Shown here piece by piece: positions 1 to 10,196 of a DNA stretch of 39,254 nucleotides. How positions within the stretch are numbered: position 1 is the stretch's first letter; every line of letters starts with the position of its first letter. The notes under the pieces are model-generated. The model saw only the letters and a list, made by a program, of their open reading frames with translations. It was not told the DNA's origin and made no database searches. Where the stretch lies: positions 1-39,254 of the forward strand of contig JAUYEP010000412.1 in assembly GCA_030689765.1 (NCBI GenBank). The letters run 5' to 3'. A program made the translations under genes and the position numbers. This DNA comes from Methylovulum sp. (GTDB taxonomy: Bacteria > Pseudomonadota > Gammaproteobacteria > Methylococcales > Methylomonadaceae).

Positions 1-1
1 T

Positions 2-175
2 GGCAGCTTTGAGGACACCGAAGCCCACGGCTGGTTTGAAGCCAGCACCGCCATCCGCCCGGGTGATGAGATCATGGTGCTGCCCAAGGTCGATGCCAAG
101 TACCGCCAGTTGTTCAAGGAAGTCTCCACGATGATTTACCAGATGGCGCTGGGGGCCAGGGTGCTTTTTAATTGA
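2..175 (+). CDS. C-terminal fragment of a polysaccharide biosynthesis/export (SLBB-type) outer-membrane protein
   Basis: Frame 2 reads GSFEDTEAHGWFEASTAIRPGDEIMVLPKVDAKYRQLFKEVSTMIYQMALGARVLFN* from the window edge to TGA at 173-175; the IRPGDEI.VLPK..(K)RQLFK..STIIYQ-type tail is typical of capsule/EPS export proteins. Confidence 0.65.
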   Translation, partial: GSFEDTEAHGWFEASTAIRPGDEIMVLPKVDAKYRQLFKEVSTMIYQMALGARVLFN

Positions 176-195
176 TGGGCACACCCTAAATGCAC

Positions 196-331
196 GGTAG
201 TGGGTTAAATCAGTTGTTTAGGAGTCCAAAACACGTTTTGGATGTTTTTACACATCCAAGTCATGCCTTGGACTCCGAACTCTAGGCAGTGAAATCCAAA
301 TGTAGGAAAAATACAGGTTTAACCCACTACC
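196..331. mobile_element. MITE-like non-autonomous element, 136 bp, perfect 14-bp TIRs, 8-bp target duplication
   Basis: Left end GGTAGTGGGTTAAA (196-209) is the exact reverse complement of right end TTTAACCCACTACC (318-331); flanked by direct repeats AAATGCAC (188-195 and 332-339); interior has palindromes TCCAAAACACGTTTTGGA (225-242) and GGAGTCCAA/TTGGACTCC (221-229/268-276). Confidence 0.8.
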
Positions 332-370
332 AAATGCACAACGAAAAATTTATAACCATAAGGAAAAGCC

Positions 371-928
371 ATGCAAATTCATAAAACTGACCTTCCAGGG
401 GTATTGATTATCGAACCCAAAGTGTTTGGCGACGAACGCGGCTTTTTTCTGGAAACATGGAACCAGGCCCGTTATGCGCAAAGCGTGACACAAGACGCGT
501 TTGTTCAGGATAATGTCTCTTTTTCCAGAAAAGGCGTGTTGCGCGGCCTGCATTTCCAGAAAATAAACCCTCAAGGCAAACTCGTTTATGTATTGCTCGG
601 GGAAGTGTTCGATGTCGCCGTCGATATCCGTGTCGGTTCGCCCACTTTCGGGCAATGGGCCAGCATCATGCTATCTGCCGAAAATAAGAAACAATTTTTT
701 ATTCCCGCAGGTTTTGCACATGGCTTTTGTGTGACCTCCGATACGGCGCTGTTCGCTTATAAATGCACCGATATTTACAACCCGCAGTCTGAAGGCTGTG
801 TGTTATGGAATGATCCCAACCTCAATATTCCATGGCCTACCGATGCGCCTGAACTCTCTGCAAAAGATGCCCAAGGCATGAGGCTCGCCGATTTTTCAAA
901 AGAAAATCTTCCCCCTTTATTAATCTAA
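371..928 (+). CDS. rfbC: dTDP-4-dehydrorhamnose 3,5-epimerase
   Basis: 185 aa; [31 protein letters not shown] and [16 protein letters not shown] motifs; AAGGAAA ribosome-binding site just upstream. Confidence 0.96.
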   Translation: MQIHKTDLPGVLIIEPKVFGDERGFFLETWNQARYAQSVTQDAFVQDNVSFSRKGVLRGLHFQKINPQGKLVYVLLGEVFDVAVDIRVGSPTFGQWASIMLSAENKKQFFIPAGFAHGFCVTSDTALFAYKCTDIYNPQSEGCVLWNDPNLNIPWPTDAPELSAKDAQGMRLADFSKENLPPLLI

Positions 929-941
929 TCGCAGCCCAACC

Positions 942-2015
942 ATGAACAAACCTATACTCGTTACCGGCGGCGCCGGTTTCATTGGCGCCAATTTCGTGAT
1001 CGACTGGCTGGCAGAATCTGATGCGCCGGTGATTAACCTTGATTGCCTCACTTATGCGGGCAATATGGAAAACCTTGCTTCGCTGCAAAACAATGGACGC
1101 CATATTTTTGTCAAAGGCAGCATCGGCGACTGCGCGTTACTTGTTGGATTGCTGGAAAAACACCAGCCTTGTGCGATTGTTAATTTTGCAGCCGAATCCC
1201 ATGTCGACCGTTCCATACATGCGCCGGAAGACTTTATCCAAACCAATATTGTCGGCACGTTCCGTTTGTTGGAAGCGGCCCGTGGCTATTGGAACACGCT
1301 ATCAGCAGATGATAAAAACGCATTCCGTTTCCTGCATGTTTCTACCGATGAAGTTTATGGCTCACTGAAAAAAGACGATCCCGCCTTCAGGGAAGACAAC
1401 CGCTACGAACCCAACAGCCCTTATTCTGCCAGCAAGGCGGCCAGCGACCATCTGGTGCGGGCTTATCACCATACTTACGGGCTGCCGGTATTGACGACCA
1501 ATTGCTCCAACAATTACGGCCCGTATCAATTCCCAGAAAAACTCATTCCTTTACTGATTGCCAATGCACTGGCTGACAAAGCCTTGCCAGTTTACGGCGA
1601 TGGTCAGCAAATCCGTGACTGGCTCTATGTCGGCGACCATTGCACGGGTATCCGCCGCATCCTCGCTGCAGGCCGTATTGGTGAAACCTACAATATCGGC
1701 GGCTGGAATGAAATGGCAAATCTTGACATCGTGCATACCGTCTGCGCCTTGCTGGACGAAGCCCGTCCACGCGCTGATGGCAAACCGTACCGCGAACAAA
1801 TCACTTTCGTCACCGACCGCCCCGGTCATGACCGCCGTTATGCGATAGATGCGGGCAAGATTGAACAGGAACTGGGCTGGAAACCCGCTGAAACCTTCGC
1901 CACCGGCATAAACAAAACTATCCAATGGTATCTGGATAATGCGGACTGGATAGCCAATGTCCAATCCGGCGCTTATCGCGACTGGGTAGAAAAAAATTAT
2001 ACGGGGCGCAACTGA
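942..2015 (+). CDS. rfbB: dTDP-glucose 4,6-dehydratase
   Basis: 357 aa SDR-extended protein: [55 protein letters not shown]. Confidence 0.97.
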   Translation: MNKPILVTGGAGFIGANFVIDWLAESDAPVINLDCLTYAGNMENLASLQNNGRHIFVKGSIGDCALLVGLLEKHQPCAIVNFAAESHVDRSIHAPEDFIQTNIVGTFRLLEAARGYWNTLSADDKNAFRFLHVSTDEVYGSLKKDDPAFREDNRYEPNSPYSASKAASDHLVRAYHHTYGLPVLTTNCSNNYGPYQFPEKLIPLLIANALADKALPVYGDGQQIRDWLYVGDHCTGIRRILAAGRIGETYNIGGWNEMANLDIVHTVCALLDEARPRADGKPYREQITFVTDRPGHDRRYAIDAGKIEQELGWKPAETFATGINKTIQWYLDNADWIANVQSGAYRDWVEKNYTGRN

Positions 2016-2908
2016 TGAAAATCCTGCTGTTCGGTAAAAACGGTCAGGTCGGTTGGGAATTGCAACGCGCCCTGGCGCCGTTAGGCGAACTTATTGCGCT
2101 GGACAAACACGCTAGTGGCGGGCTTTGCGGTGACCTGACGAATCTTGAAGGCCTGGCTGACACGATAAACCAGATTAAGCCAGACGTGATTGTCAATGCC
2201 GCAGCCCACACTGCCGTAGACAAGGCCGAAAGCGAACCGGAGCTTGCCCGCACAATCAATGCCTTGGCTTGCGGGGTAATGGCTGGGGCGGCGCACCGTC
2301 TTGGCGCGTGGCTAATCCATTATTCCACCGATTATGTGTTTGATGGCAGTGGAACCCAACCTTGGCTGGAAACCGACGCGACCGGCCCGCTGGGCATATA
2401 CGGCGCAACCAAGCTGGAAGGCGAGCAGTTGATACAACAATCAGGCTGCCTGCACATTATTCTGCGTACCAGTTGGGTGTATGCCGCACGCGGCAATAAT
2501 TTTGCCAAGACCATGTTGCGGCTGGCGCAGGAACGCGATAGCCTGAAAGTGATTAACGACCAAACCGGCTCACCGACGGGCGCTGAACTGCTGGCTGATG
2601 TGACGGCGCATATTATCCGCACCGCCCGGCAAAAGCCTGAGGTGAGCGGTATTTATCATCTGGTTGCCTCAGGAGAAACATCATGGCACAGTTATGCCAG
2701 TTTTGTGCTGGAACAGGCCCGCAGCACAGGCCTTGCGCTCAAAGTCGGCAATTCGGATATTCATCCCGTACCGACCAGCGCGTTCCCTACACCGGCAAAG
2801 CGTCCACACAACTCGCGCATGAACACCACCAAACTGGAAAATACTTTCAATTTAACGATGCCGGGCTGGCAAAACGGCGTTACCCGTATGCTGGCTGAAA
2901 CACTGTAG
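2015..2908 (+). CDS. rfbD: dTDP-4-dehydrorhamnose reductase
   Basis: 297 aa; KILLFGKNGQVGWELQRAL, VNAAAHTAVDKAE, YSTDYVFDG, YGATKLEGE; overlaps the rfbB stop. Confidence 0.96.
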   Translation: MKILLFGKNGQVGWELQRALAPLGELIALDKHASGGLCGDLTNLEGLADTINQIKPDVIVNAAAHTAVDKAESEPELARTINALACGVMAGAAHRLGAWLIHYSTDYVFDGSGTQPWLETDATGPLGIYGATKLEGEQLIQQSGCLHIILRTSWVYAARGNNFAKTMLRLAQERDSLKVINDQTGSPTGAELLADVTAHIIRTARQKPEVSGIYHLVASGETSWHSYASFVLEQARSTGLALKVGNSDIHPVPTSAFPTPAKRPHNSRMNTTKLENTFNLTMPGWQNGVTRMLAETL

Positions 2909-2959
2909 CCTGCATAAAACGCCACGCCCCCAAACATCCCTTAAACCAACGGAACCCTC

Positions 2960-3874
2960 ATGACTACATCATCAAGCAGCACATCAAACCTTCCCAGGCG
3001 CGGCATTATTTTGGCAGGCGGCTCAGGCACAAGGCTTTATCCAGTCACCAAAGTGGTCTCCAAACAATTGCTGCCCATTTATGACAAACCGATGATTTAT
3101 TACCCCTTGGCTACGCTGATGCTGGCGGGTATTCGGGACATCCTTATCATTTCCACACCGCAGGATACGCCACGCTTTGAACAACTGCTGGGTAACGGTA
3201 ATGACTGGGGCATAACTATCGGGTATGCCGTACAACCCAGCCCGGATGGGCTGGCGCAGGCCTTTATTATCGGCAAGGCATTCGTAGGCCAAAATCCTAC
3301 CGCTTTGGTACTGGGTGATAATATTTTTTACGGACACGATTTGAACATCCAACTTGAACGCGCAGTAGCCAGGGCCGATGGCGCTACGGTATTTGCCTAC
3401 CATGTCAATGACCCTGAGCGCTACGGTGTCGTTGCGTTTGATGATGACGGCCGAGCCACGTCGCTGGAAGAAAAGCCAAAACAGCCTAAATCAAACTACG
3501 CCGTGACTGGCTTGTATTTTTATGACAACGAAGTCATAAACATTGCAGAAAACCTTAAACCTTCGGCGCGTGGCGAATTGGAAATCACCGATGTCAACCG
3601 TGTTTACCTGGAACGTCAACAGCTTTCTGTTGAAATCTTGGGGCGCGGTTTCGCATGGCTGGACACGGGAACCCATGAAAGCCTGATTGAAGCGAGCAAC
3701 TTCATTGAAACCATTGAACATCGGCAAGGTTTAAAAATAGCCTGCCCTGAAGAAATCGCCTTCCGTAAAGGTTATATTGATGCCGAGCAACTGCAAAAAC
3801 TGGCGCTACCTTTGGTCAAAAGCGGTTATGGACAATATCTTAACGGTCTGTTGACCGATAGGGTGTTTAAATAA
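2960..3874 (+). CDS. rfbA: glucose-1-phosphate thymidylyltransferase
   Basis: 304 aa; [46 protein letters not shown] nucleotidyltransferase signature. Confidence 0.97.
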   Translation: MTTSSSSTSNLPRRGIILAGGSGTRLYPVTKVVSKQLLPIYDKPMIYYPLATLMLAGIRDILIISTPQDTPRFEQLLGNGNDWGITIGYAVQPSPDGLAQAFIIGKAFVGQNPTALVLGDNIFYGHDLNIQLERAVARADGATVFAYHVNDPERYGVVAFDDDGRATSLEEKPKQPKSNYAVTGLYFYDNEVINIAENLKPSARGELEITDVNRVYLERQQLSVEILGRGFAWLDTGTHESLIEASNFIETIEHRQGLKIACPEEIAFRKGYIDAEQLQKLALPLVKSGYGQYLNGLLTDRVFK

Positions 3875-3883
3875 CCTTGGCAG

Positions 3884-4115
3884 TTACAGCGTTTTCATTC
3901 TTCATTAAGGCTAGCCACTCAAGTCGGGACAGGTTAAGCCGTTCGTGGTGATCCTTCGGCTGCGCTCAGGACTAAAGGCCTTGTCGAACCATGAACGGCT
4001 TAACCGCCCGTCCTTCGACAAGGCTCTCCTGAGCGTAGCCGAAGGGCTCACCACGAACGGTTAAGCCTTGTCCGTACCAGACTTAAATTATTAACGACGA
4101 ATGAAACCGCTGTAA
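3884..4115. mobile_element. MITE-like palindromic element with TTACAGCG-type inverted ends
   Basis: Left TTACAGCGTTTTCATTCTTCATTAA; right end reverse complement TTACAGCGGTTTCATTCGTCGTTAA; the interior is a long imperfect inverted repeat (GGTTAAGCCGTTCGTGGTGA...TCACCACGAACGGTTAAGCC, about 3932-4067). Confidence 0.65.
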
Positions 4116-4186
4116 ACGCATAAATGTAGAAACGTTGCAATGCAACGTCTAACACACGAAAACTGAAAACACTGTAATAAGCCCGC

Positions 4187-6265
4187 ATGAGAGAGGTTAC
4201 TACGAATATAACGGCCACCATGAAAAGCGATGCACCTCCTGAAAAAGATGCCCCGTTAATAGCTACGTCAAAAACGGTTGCCCGTACCCCCGGATTGTCT
4301 GAGCTGCTTGGACGGCCCGTGCTGCATCAAAGGGATGTCAAAGATACCAGCGCCTGTAGCGGGGTCATCGCCTGGGGCCTTAAGCCTAGCGCAGCTGTGG
4401 CCTCAGCCTTTGCCAAAAGCCACGGATTGGCATTGCTGAGATTGGAAGATGGTTTTTTACGTTCGGTAGCCATCGGCAGTAACGGGCCACCCTTATCCAT
4501 TGTGCTGGATGACATCGGCATTTATTATGATGCGTCAGCGCCTTCACGCCTGGAAAGGCTAATCCCCGAAGCATTGACAGCTGACCAGCGCTACCGCACC
4601 CAAACACTGATTTGTGCCTGGCGATCTGCACGGGTATCAAAATATAACCATGCCCGTGAATATACCGCCCAACTGCTTGAACCTTATGTTTTAGTTGCCG
4701 ACCAGGTCGCAGGTGATGCCTCCATTTCCTATGGCCTTGCCGATCAATCAAGTTTCCAGCGCATGCTCACAGCCGCATTGCACGAAAATCCTAAGTGCAC
4801 TGTAGTCCTTAAAACACACCCGGATGTCATCATTGGCCGCAAACAGGGACATTTTGACTTGGCTAAACTCGCCAATGAACCGCGCATCATGATAATCGCT
4901 GAAAATGTCCACCCTGTATCGCTAATTGAACGCGCCACTGCGGTTTATTGTGTCACCTCACAAATAGGTTTTGAAGGGCTCTTGTGGGGTAAGCGGGTAC
5001 ATACTTTTGGTATGCCGTTTTATGCCGGCTGGGGGCTAACTTGTGATGCACTCCCCGCGCCAGACCGACGGCATCCGGTCGCGCTGGAGTATTTGGCACA
5101 TGCGGCACTGATAGGCTACCCCCGCTATATCGACCCGGAAACGGGACATCGGTGCGAACCCGAACGATTAATCGCCTGGATGGGTTTACAACGGAAAATG
5201 CGCGAGCGTTTCCCTGCGGTTGTTGATGCCGTGGGATTCTCATTCTACAAAAAACCAATCGTCCGCCGCTTTTTTCAAGGCAGCCAGGTGTTTTTTAACC
5301 GCAACCCAGCCGATAGGCCAGAACATGCCACGCTGGCTGTCTGGCGCAGGGAGGCTGTAACCATAACCGCCAATCCGCCAAGCATCATACAATTGGAAGA
5401 TGGTTTCATCCGTTCTGTAGGCTTGGGCGCAGACCTGATACACCCGCTTTCATGGGCAATGGATACCCGTGGCATTTATTATGATGCAACACAGCCTTCT
5501 GATTTAGAACATATCCTTCAGCATAGCGTAATGGATATCGGGCTGACAACACGCGCCGAAAGTTTACGCGAACACCTGGTTGCTTATAATTTGACCAAAT
5601 ATAATGTTGGCACGGCGCTATGGCAACGTCCGGTGAATTGTTCCGAACATAAAACACCAATCATCTTAGTGCCCGGACAAGTTGAATCGGATGCTTCGCT
5701 TAGTTTTGGCGCCCCAGGTATTCAGAGGAATCTTGATTTATTACAAACCGTCCGCACTGCAAACCCGGACAGCTATATCGTTTACAAGCCACATCCTGAT
5801 ATCGTGGCAGGCCTGCGTAAAAACGGACAAGACGAAGATCAGGCAAACCGCTGGTGTGATGAAATAGTGATTGATGTGTCGATGGGCCATCTATTGGCGC
5901 AAGTTGATGAAGTGCATACGATGACCTCGCTAACAGGTTTTGAAACCTTGCTACGCGGAAAAAAAGTGGTGTGCTACGGACTGCCTTTTTATGCCGGCTG
6001 GGGGTTGACAGAAGATAGATTATCGCTGGAGCGGCGTACACGAAAACTTACATTGAATGAATTGGTAGCCGGGGTATTGATCCTTTACCCCACTTATGTC
6101 AGCCGCACCACAGGAAAATTCACCACGCCAGAACGGGCGCTGGATGAATTGCTGGATTGGCGGGAACATAATCCGCCAACCCTGCCTTGGTGGCGTAAAG
6201 GCTTGCGTTGGATATTGAAAATTGAAATGCTGGTTAAGGATTATTGTAGCGGTATGCAGCAATAA
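4187..6265 (+). CDS. kpsC: KpsC-like capsular polysaccharide biosynthesis protein with two tandem homologous domains
   Basis: 692 aa; internal duplication with LEDGFLRSVAIG/LEDGFIRSVGLG, DDIGIYYDA/DTRGIYYDA, VLKTHPDV/VYKPHPDI and FYAGWGLT/FYAGWGLT in both halves, typical of KpsC-type (beta-Kdo transferase) proteins. Confidence 0.85.
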   Translation: MREVTTNITATMKSDAPPEKDAPLIATSKTVARTPGLSELLGRPVLHQRDVKDTSACSGVIAWGLKPSAAVASAFAKSHGLALLRLEDGFLRSVAIGSNGPPLSIVLDDIGIYYDASAPSRLERLIPEALTADQRYRTQTLICAWRSARVSKYNHAREYTAQLLEPYVLVADQVAGDASISYGLADQSSFQRMLTAALHENPKCTVVLKTHPDVIIGRKQGHFDLAKLANEPRIMIIAENVHPVSLIERATAVYCVTSQIGFEGLLWGKRVHTFGMPFYAGWGLTCDALPAPDRRHPVALEYLAHAALIGYPRYIDPETGHRCEPERLIAWMGLQRKMRERFPAVVDAVGFSFYKKPIVRRFFQGSQVFFNRNPADRPEHATLAVWRREAVTITANPPSIIQLEDGFIRSVGLGADLIHPLSWAMDTRGIYYDATQPSDLEHILQHSVMDIGLTTRAESLREHLVAYNLTKYNVGTALWQRPVNCSEHKTPIILVPGQVESDASLSFGAPGIQRNLDLLQTVRTANPDSYIVYKPHPDIVAGLRKNGQDEDQANRWCDEIVIDVSMGHLLAQVDEVHTMTSLTGFETLLRGKKVVCYGLPFYAGWGLTEDRLSLERRTRKLTLNELVAGVLILYPTYVSRTTGKFTTPERALDELLDWREHNPPTLPWWRKGLRWILKIEMLVKDYCSGMQQ

Positions 6266-6420
6266 GTGGCGATATGTGCGGCATTTCCTCTTCGCGAAAT
6301 CGGTTTCCTCATGACCCTACCCGTGCAATTCGTTTATATCCTTTGGATAGCCCCTTTTGTAGGGACTATCCGTTCCCAGATATCCGCTAAAATATGAATT
6401 GCGGCCTGTACCTGTAGAGT

Positions 6421-7512
6421 TCAAGTATTCTGCACGACAATAGCAGGAAACCGGCTACTGAAATCCTTGGCTTTTAACGCCAGTTTCGCTGCTGTTTTAC
6501 GGGCAATGGCTTTATAAATCTGAGCGGTACGCCCGTCAGGATCGCCCACTACAGTCGGCCTACCCAAGTCCGCATCTTGGCGGATAGCCATATCCAGCGG
6601 CAACGCGCCAAGAAAATCAACTTTATTGACCTCAGCCATTGCAAGACCGCCGCCTGCTCCAAAAATGGCTTCTTCATAACCACAATGGGAGCAGATATGC
6701 AGGCTCATATTTTCGACTATACCCAATACCGGCACATTGACTTTTGCAAACATCGCCAAGCCACGCTGGGCATCTATCAGGGCGATGTCCTGCGGCGTAG
6801 TGACAATTATGGCGCCACTCACAGGAATTTGTTGCGCCAGCGTCAACTGAATATCGCCGGTGCCGGGAGGCAAATCAATAATCAAATAATCAAGGTTTGC
6901 CCAGTTAGTGTCCCGCAACAATTGCTGTAGCGCATTGGTCGCCATAGGGCCACGCCAAATCATCGCTTGATCCGCCTCAACCAGATAGCCTATGGACATG
7001 GTCTGCACACCATAAGCCACTTTAGGCATCATGGTTTTTTTATCCTCACTGTCTGGAAAGCCGGAAAGGCCCAGCATGGTTGGAATGCTCGGGCCATATA
7101 TATCCGCATCGAGTATACCGACTATCGCCCCTTCCGCTGCCAATGCCAGCGCCAGATTGACCGCCGTGGTTGATTTACCCACCCCGCCTTTGCCGGATGC
7201 CACAGCAATTATATTTTTTACCTGCGGATGAGGCTTAAGCGCTTGCTGCACGGCATGGGAAATGATTTTTACCGAAATTTCAACGCTGGCATTATTGATT
7301 CCTGGCAGCTTTTTAAGGTGCCCTTCCACAGCCAATGTCATCTCATCGACGATGCTTTTAGCTGGGTATCCAAGTTCCAGTTTGACAATGACATTGGCAT
7401 CATCAATGGTGATGGATTTAACCGATTTTGCAGACACCAGATCGATACCGTGATTAGGGTCGATAAACGTTTTTAACAGATTTTCTATATCCGATTTTTC
7501 GATACTTGACAT
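6421..7512 (-). CDS. apbC: Mrp/ApbC/NBP35-family Fe-S cluster carrier P-loop ATPase
   Basis: 363 aa; VASGKGGVGKSTTAVNLALALA deviant Walker A, GILDADIYGPSIPTMLG, IDLPPGTGDIQLTLAQ, ENMSLHICSHCGYEEAIFGAGGG (CxxC). Confidence 0.95.
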   Translation of the reverse strand: MSSIEKSDIENLLKTFIDPNHGIDLVSAKSVKSITIDDANVIVKLELGYPAKSIVDEMTLAVEGHLKKLPGINNASVEISVKIISHAVQQALKPHPQVKNIIAVASGKGGVGKSTTAVNLALALAAEGAIVGILDADIYGPSIPTMLGLSGFPDSEDKKTMMPKVAYGVQTMSIGYLVEADQAMIWRGPMATNALQQLLRDTNWANLDYLIIDLPPGTGDIQLTLAQQIPVSGAIIVTTPQDIALIDAQRGLAMFAKVNVPVLGIVENMSLHICSHCGYEEAIFGAGGGLAMAEVNKVDFLGALPLDMAIRQDADLGRPTVVGDPDGRTAQIYKAIARKTAAKLALKAKDFSSRFPAIVVQNT

Positions 7513-7617
7513 GATTATTCCTGATTAGTGAAAGATAAACGTTATGATTTCGCTCAGGATATAAGGCATGAACCGATTTTTCAATAGAAACGCGTCATAA
7601 AACCAACCAATAACCGG

Positions 7618-10029
7618 TTATGGCTTTAGTTGATTAATATGACTATTTTCCATCGCGTTAAGTGTCCCTTTTGCCTCAGCTAAGCCATTGAAATCTTGTT
7701 TTAATTTAATTGCTTTCTTCAAATGCTCCAGCGCATGGATTTTGTCTTCTTGCTTTAAATACACCATCCCCAAATGATAATGGCTAACAGCACTGTCCGG
7801 ATTTAATTCAATCGCCTTTAATAATAGCGGCCTGGAGTTATCGTAGCGGCCCTGTTTATAGGCTATCCAAGCTACCGTATCCAGCAGATAAGGATCGTTT
7901 ATATCAGAAAGCGGTTCCACCAATTTTGCAGCACGGGCCAAAGCCTCAGCATCATTTCCGTAATCGGCCAGATAACTGGCAAGATTGTTCAATACATTTA
8001 ATGAATCAGGATATTTCTTGACCATTTCTTCGTACAAACCGATAACTTTTTGATGCGCTTTATCCTGATGATAAAGCGCCGCCAAGTCCGCAACCAATTC
8101 CAGAGGTTCAGCTGCATTGCTAATGCCTTTTCTTAAGATAGCTTTGGCATCATTTTGATGTTGTTGCAAAATGTTGATCAGGGCAATATTACGATAAGGG
8201 ACCGACCAATCCTGCTTTATTTTTATGGCCTCTTGATAGGCGTTTATTGCCTCACTGTATTTATTGCTGCGACTATAAACATCGCCAATCAAATTGTAGG
8301 CAAAAAAATTCTTGGGTTGTTTTTTAAGCACTTCATGTAATTTACCCAATGCCTTATCGGGTTGTTTTGAGTCCAGATAATTTTTCACCGTCTGCGTTAA
8401 TGGTTCGACTGCCTGCGGTTGTTTTTGCATGGCCTGCTCAAAGCTCGAAGTGCTTTGCTCGAGCTTGCCCGTGGCCTGATACGCTAAACCGGACAGATAA
8501 TAGCCCGTCGCATCTTCAGCATGGGCTTGCTCCATCCTGGTTGCCATTTGTAATGCCTGATCCCATTGTTTTTGTCCAGCATGAATCTTGAATAATGCTT
8601 CCAACCCCTTTTTGCTGTTTGGGTTAAGCTTAAATAATGTATTAAGCTGTTGCGTGGCCTGTGCTTTATCACCGGATTGTAATAGCAAATTGACCAGATC
8701 CAGCCGGGCTGACTCATCCCCCGGTACGAGCCCAACAACTTTTTCAATATTCTCGCGGGCCAATACCTTATCTTTATTAAGCAGATGCGCGGTAATAAGC
8801 AATTTAAGCACTGGGATGTTTTGAGGCTGCCCGGCAACAACGGCACGAAAGTCTGCGATAGCATCAGTCAGACGGTTTTCCGCCAAAGCTATCTCCCCGC
8901 GTAACGCAAGCGTTGCCAAATCCGCGGGATTGCTGGCAAGCAGTTCGTTGACCAGCGACTTAGCTTCATTAATGCGTCTGGTAGCCAGATATAACCGCGC
9001 CAATTTGTTACGCGCCCTAACTGACTGCAAACCCTGTTTGTCAAGCCCAATAATCTCTTTTAGGGTTTCTTCCACTTTATCTGCTTGCTTTCGGGCCAAA
9101 AGCAATTCTGCCAACTTAAACCGCAACCCGTAATTTCCTACATTTTGTTCAAGCATTGGAATCAGCTCTGCGATAGCGGCTTCCGGTGATTTTTTTGCAG
9201 CCAGAAATTCAACCAACATTAATTTTGCCTGTCCGTCGTCCGGCAAATCTGCAACAGCCGAACGTATTACGGTTTCCGCCTTATCGGGTTGCTTATTGTC
9301 CAGCAAAAATGCAGCCCATCGTTTGCGGTGATCTATTTGTTTGGGTTCAATTTTAACGATGCCAGCAAGTAAAGCGTCCGCTTTATCAGGTTCATTCTGC
9401 TGGCTATAAATTTTGACCAGCATTAATCGCGAAGCAACATCATCTGGATACTTTTCAATAATGGCCAGCAATAAGGCTGTCGCCTTATCCAATTTGCCCG
9501 TCCGTGCATTTAATGTAGCCAACAACAGGGACGCACCTATATCATCAGGTTTTTTCTGCAATGCCGATTGTACTTTGACAAACGCCGCATCACTGTTATT
9601 TTTCGCAGCTAACACACCACCTGACAAAACCATCGCATCTATATTTTCAGCATCAATCGCGAGCGCTTCATTGGCCATTTTTTCAGCAACGTCAATTTTT
9701 GACGCCAGCAAATAGATTTGGCCCAACTTTACCCGTGCCATCAAATGCTTGGCATCCTGGTTAGCGATAGCTTGATATTGTTTGGCCGCATCCTGAAACT
9801 CACCCAGTTTACTTAGCTCTTCAGCCAGCTTATAACGGTGCTGGGTGTTTTCAGGATCACTGGCGACAACTTTGTCAAATGCGTGTTGGGCGTTTTTATA
9901 ATCGCCCGCTTTATATAAACGCTTGCCTTCTTCAATTTGCTCATTTGCCCCATCGCAAGCAATAAGCGTACTAAGTAAACTTATTAGTAGTGAATGTTTA
10001 AAACGGCATGGGGATAATCGCATAACCAA
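7618..10029 (-). CDS. TPR-repeat lipoprotein (resembles PrsT-type PEP-CTERM-system TPR proteins)
   Basis: 803 aa; N-terminal signal with lipobox-like STLIACDG; about 20 tandem ~34-aa TPR units (e.g. EEGKRLYKAGDYKNAQHAFDKVVASDPEN). Confidence 0.8.
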   Translation of the reverse strand: MVMRLSPCRFKHSLLISLLSTLIACDGANEQIEEGKRLYKAGDYKNAQHAFDKVVASDPENTQHRYKLAEELSKLGEFQDAAKQYQAIANQDAKHLMARVKLGQIYLLASKIDVAEKMANEALAIDAENIDAMVLSGGVLAAKNNSDAAFVKVQSALQKKPDDIGASLLLATLNARTGKLDKATALLLAIIEKYPDDVASRLMLVKIYSQQNEPDKADALLAGIVKIEPKQIDHRKRWAAFLLDNKQPDKAETVIRSAVADLPDDGQAKLMLVEFLAAKKSPEAAIAELIPMLEQNVGNYGLRFKLAELLLARKQADKVEETLKEIIGLDKQGLQSVRARNKLARLYLATRRINEAKSLVNELLASNPADLATLALRGEIALAENRLTDAIADFRAVVAGQPQNIPVLKLLITAHLLNKDKVLARENIEKVVGLVPGDESARLDLVNLLLQSGDKAQATQQLNTLFKLNPNSKKGLEALFKIHAGQKQWDQALQMATRMEQAHAEDATGYYLSGLAYQATGKLEQSTSSFEQAMQKQPQAVEPLTQTVKNYLDSKQPDKALGKLHEVLKKQPKNFFAYNLIGDVYSRSNKYSEAINAYQEAIKIKQDWSVPYRNIALINILQQHQNDAKAILRKGISNAAEPLELVADLAALYHQDKAHQKVIGLYEEMVKKYPDSLNVLNNLASYLADYGNDAEALARAAKLVEPLSDINDPYLLDTVAWIAYKQGRYDNSRPLLLKAIELNPDSAVSHYHLGMVYLKQEDKIHALEHLKKAIKLKQDFNGLAEAKGTLNAMENSHINQLKP

Positions 10030-10196
10030 AGTTCTCTCGGGGATAGGCTGGAATAAAAAAGATTGATCTGACGAAAATTTATAGGCAGAGGAACAGGCAG
10101 GTATAAAACCAACTAGAGACGCATTATGCCTCTCTAAGGCATTGCATTGACGTACAGCGTTTTCAGATTAGGTTAATAACATTAGATTTAGCTGGT

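Noticed and set aside
837-1103. Minus-strand and alternative-frame ORFs within rfb genes (837-1103, 1039-1368, 1551-1964, 2332-2622, 3023-3403)
   Set aside because: Fully antisense or out of frame to well-recognised rfbC/B/D/A coding sequence; no motif support.
3932-4067. Regular palindromes considered as a CRISPR array
   Set aside because: No repeated direct units with unique spacers; it is a single large inverted repeat.
6345-6371. Hairpin GGATAGCCCC...AGGGACTATCC between kpsC and apbC as a terminator
   Set aside because: The stem has a mismatch and there is no U-run on either strand; too weak to call.
7618-10029. Calling the TPR protein definitively prsT of a PEP-CTERM/XrtA system
   Set aside because: No exosortase or other prs gene is visible in the window, so only a resemblance is claimed.
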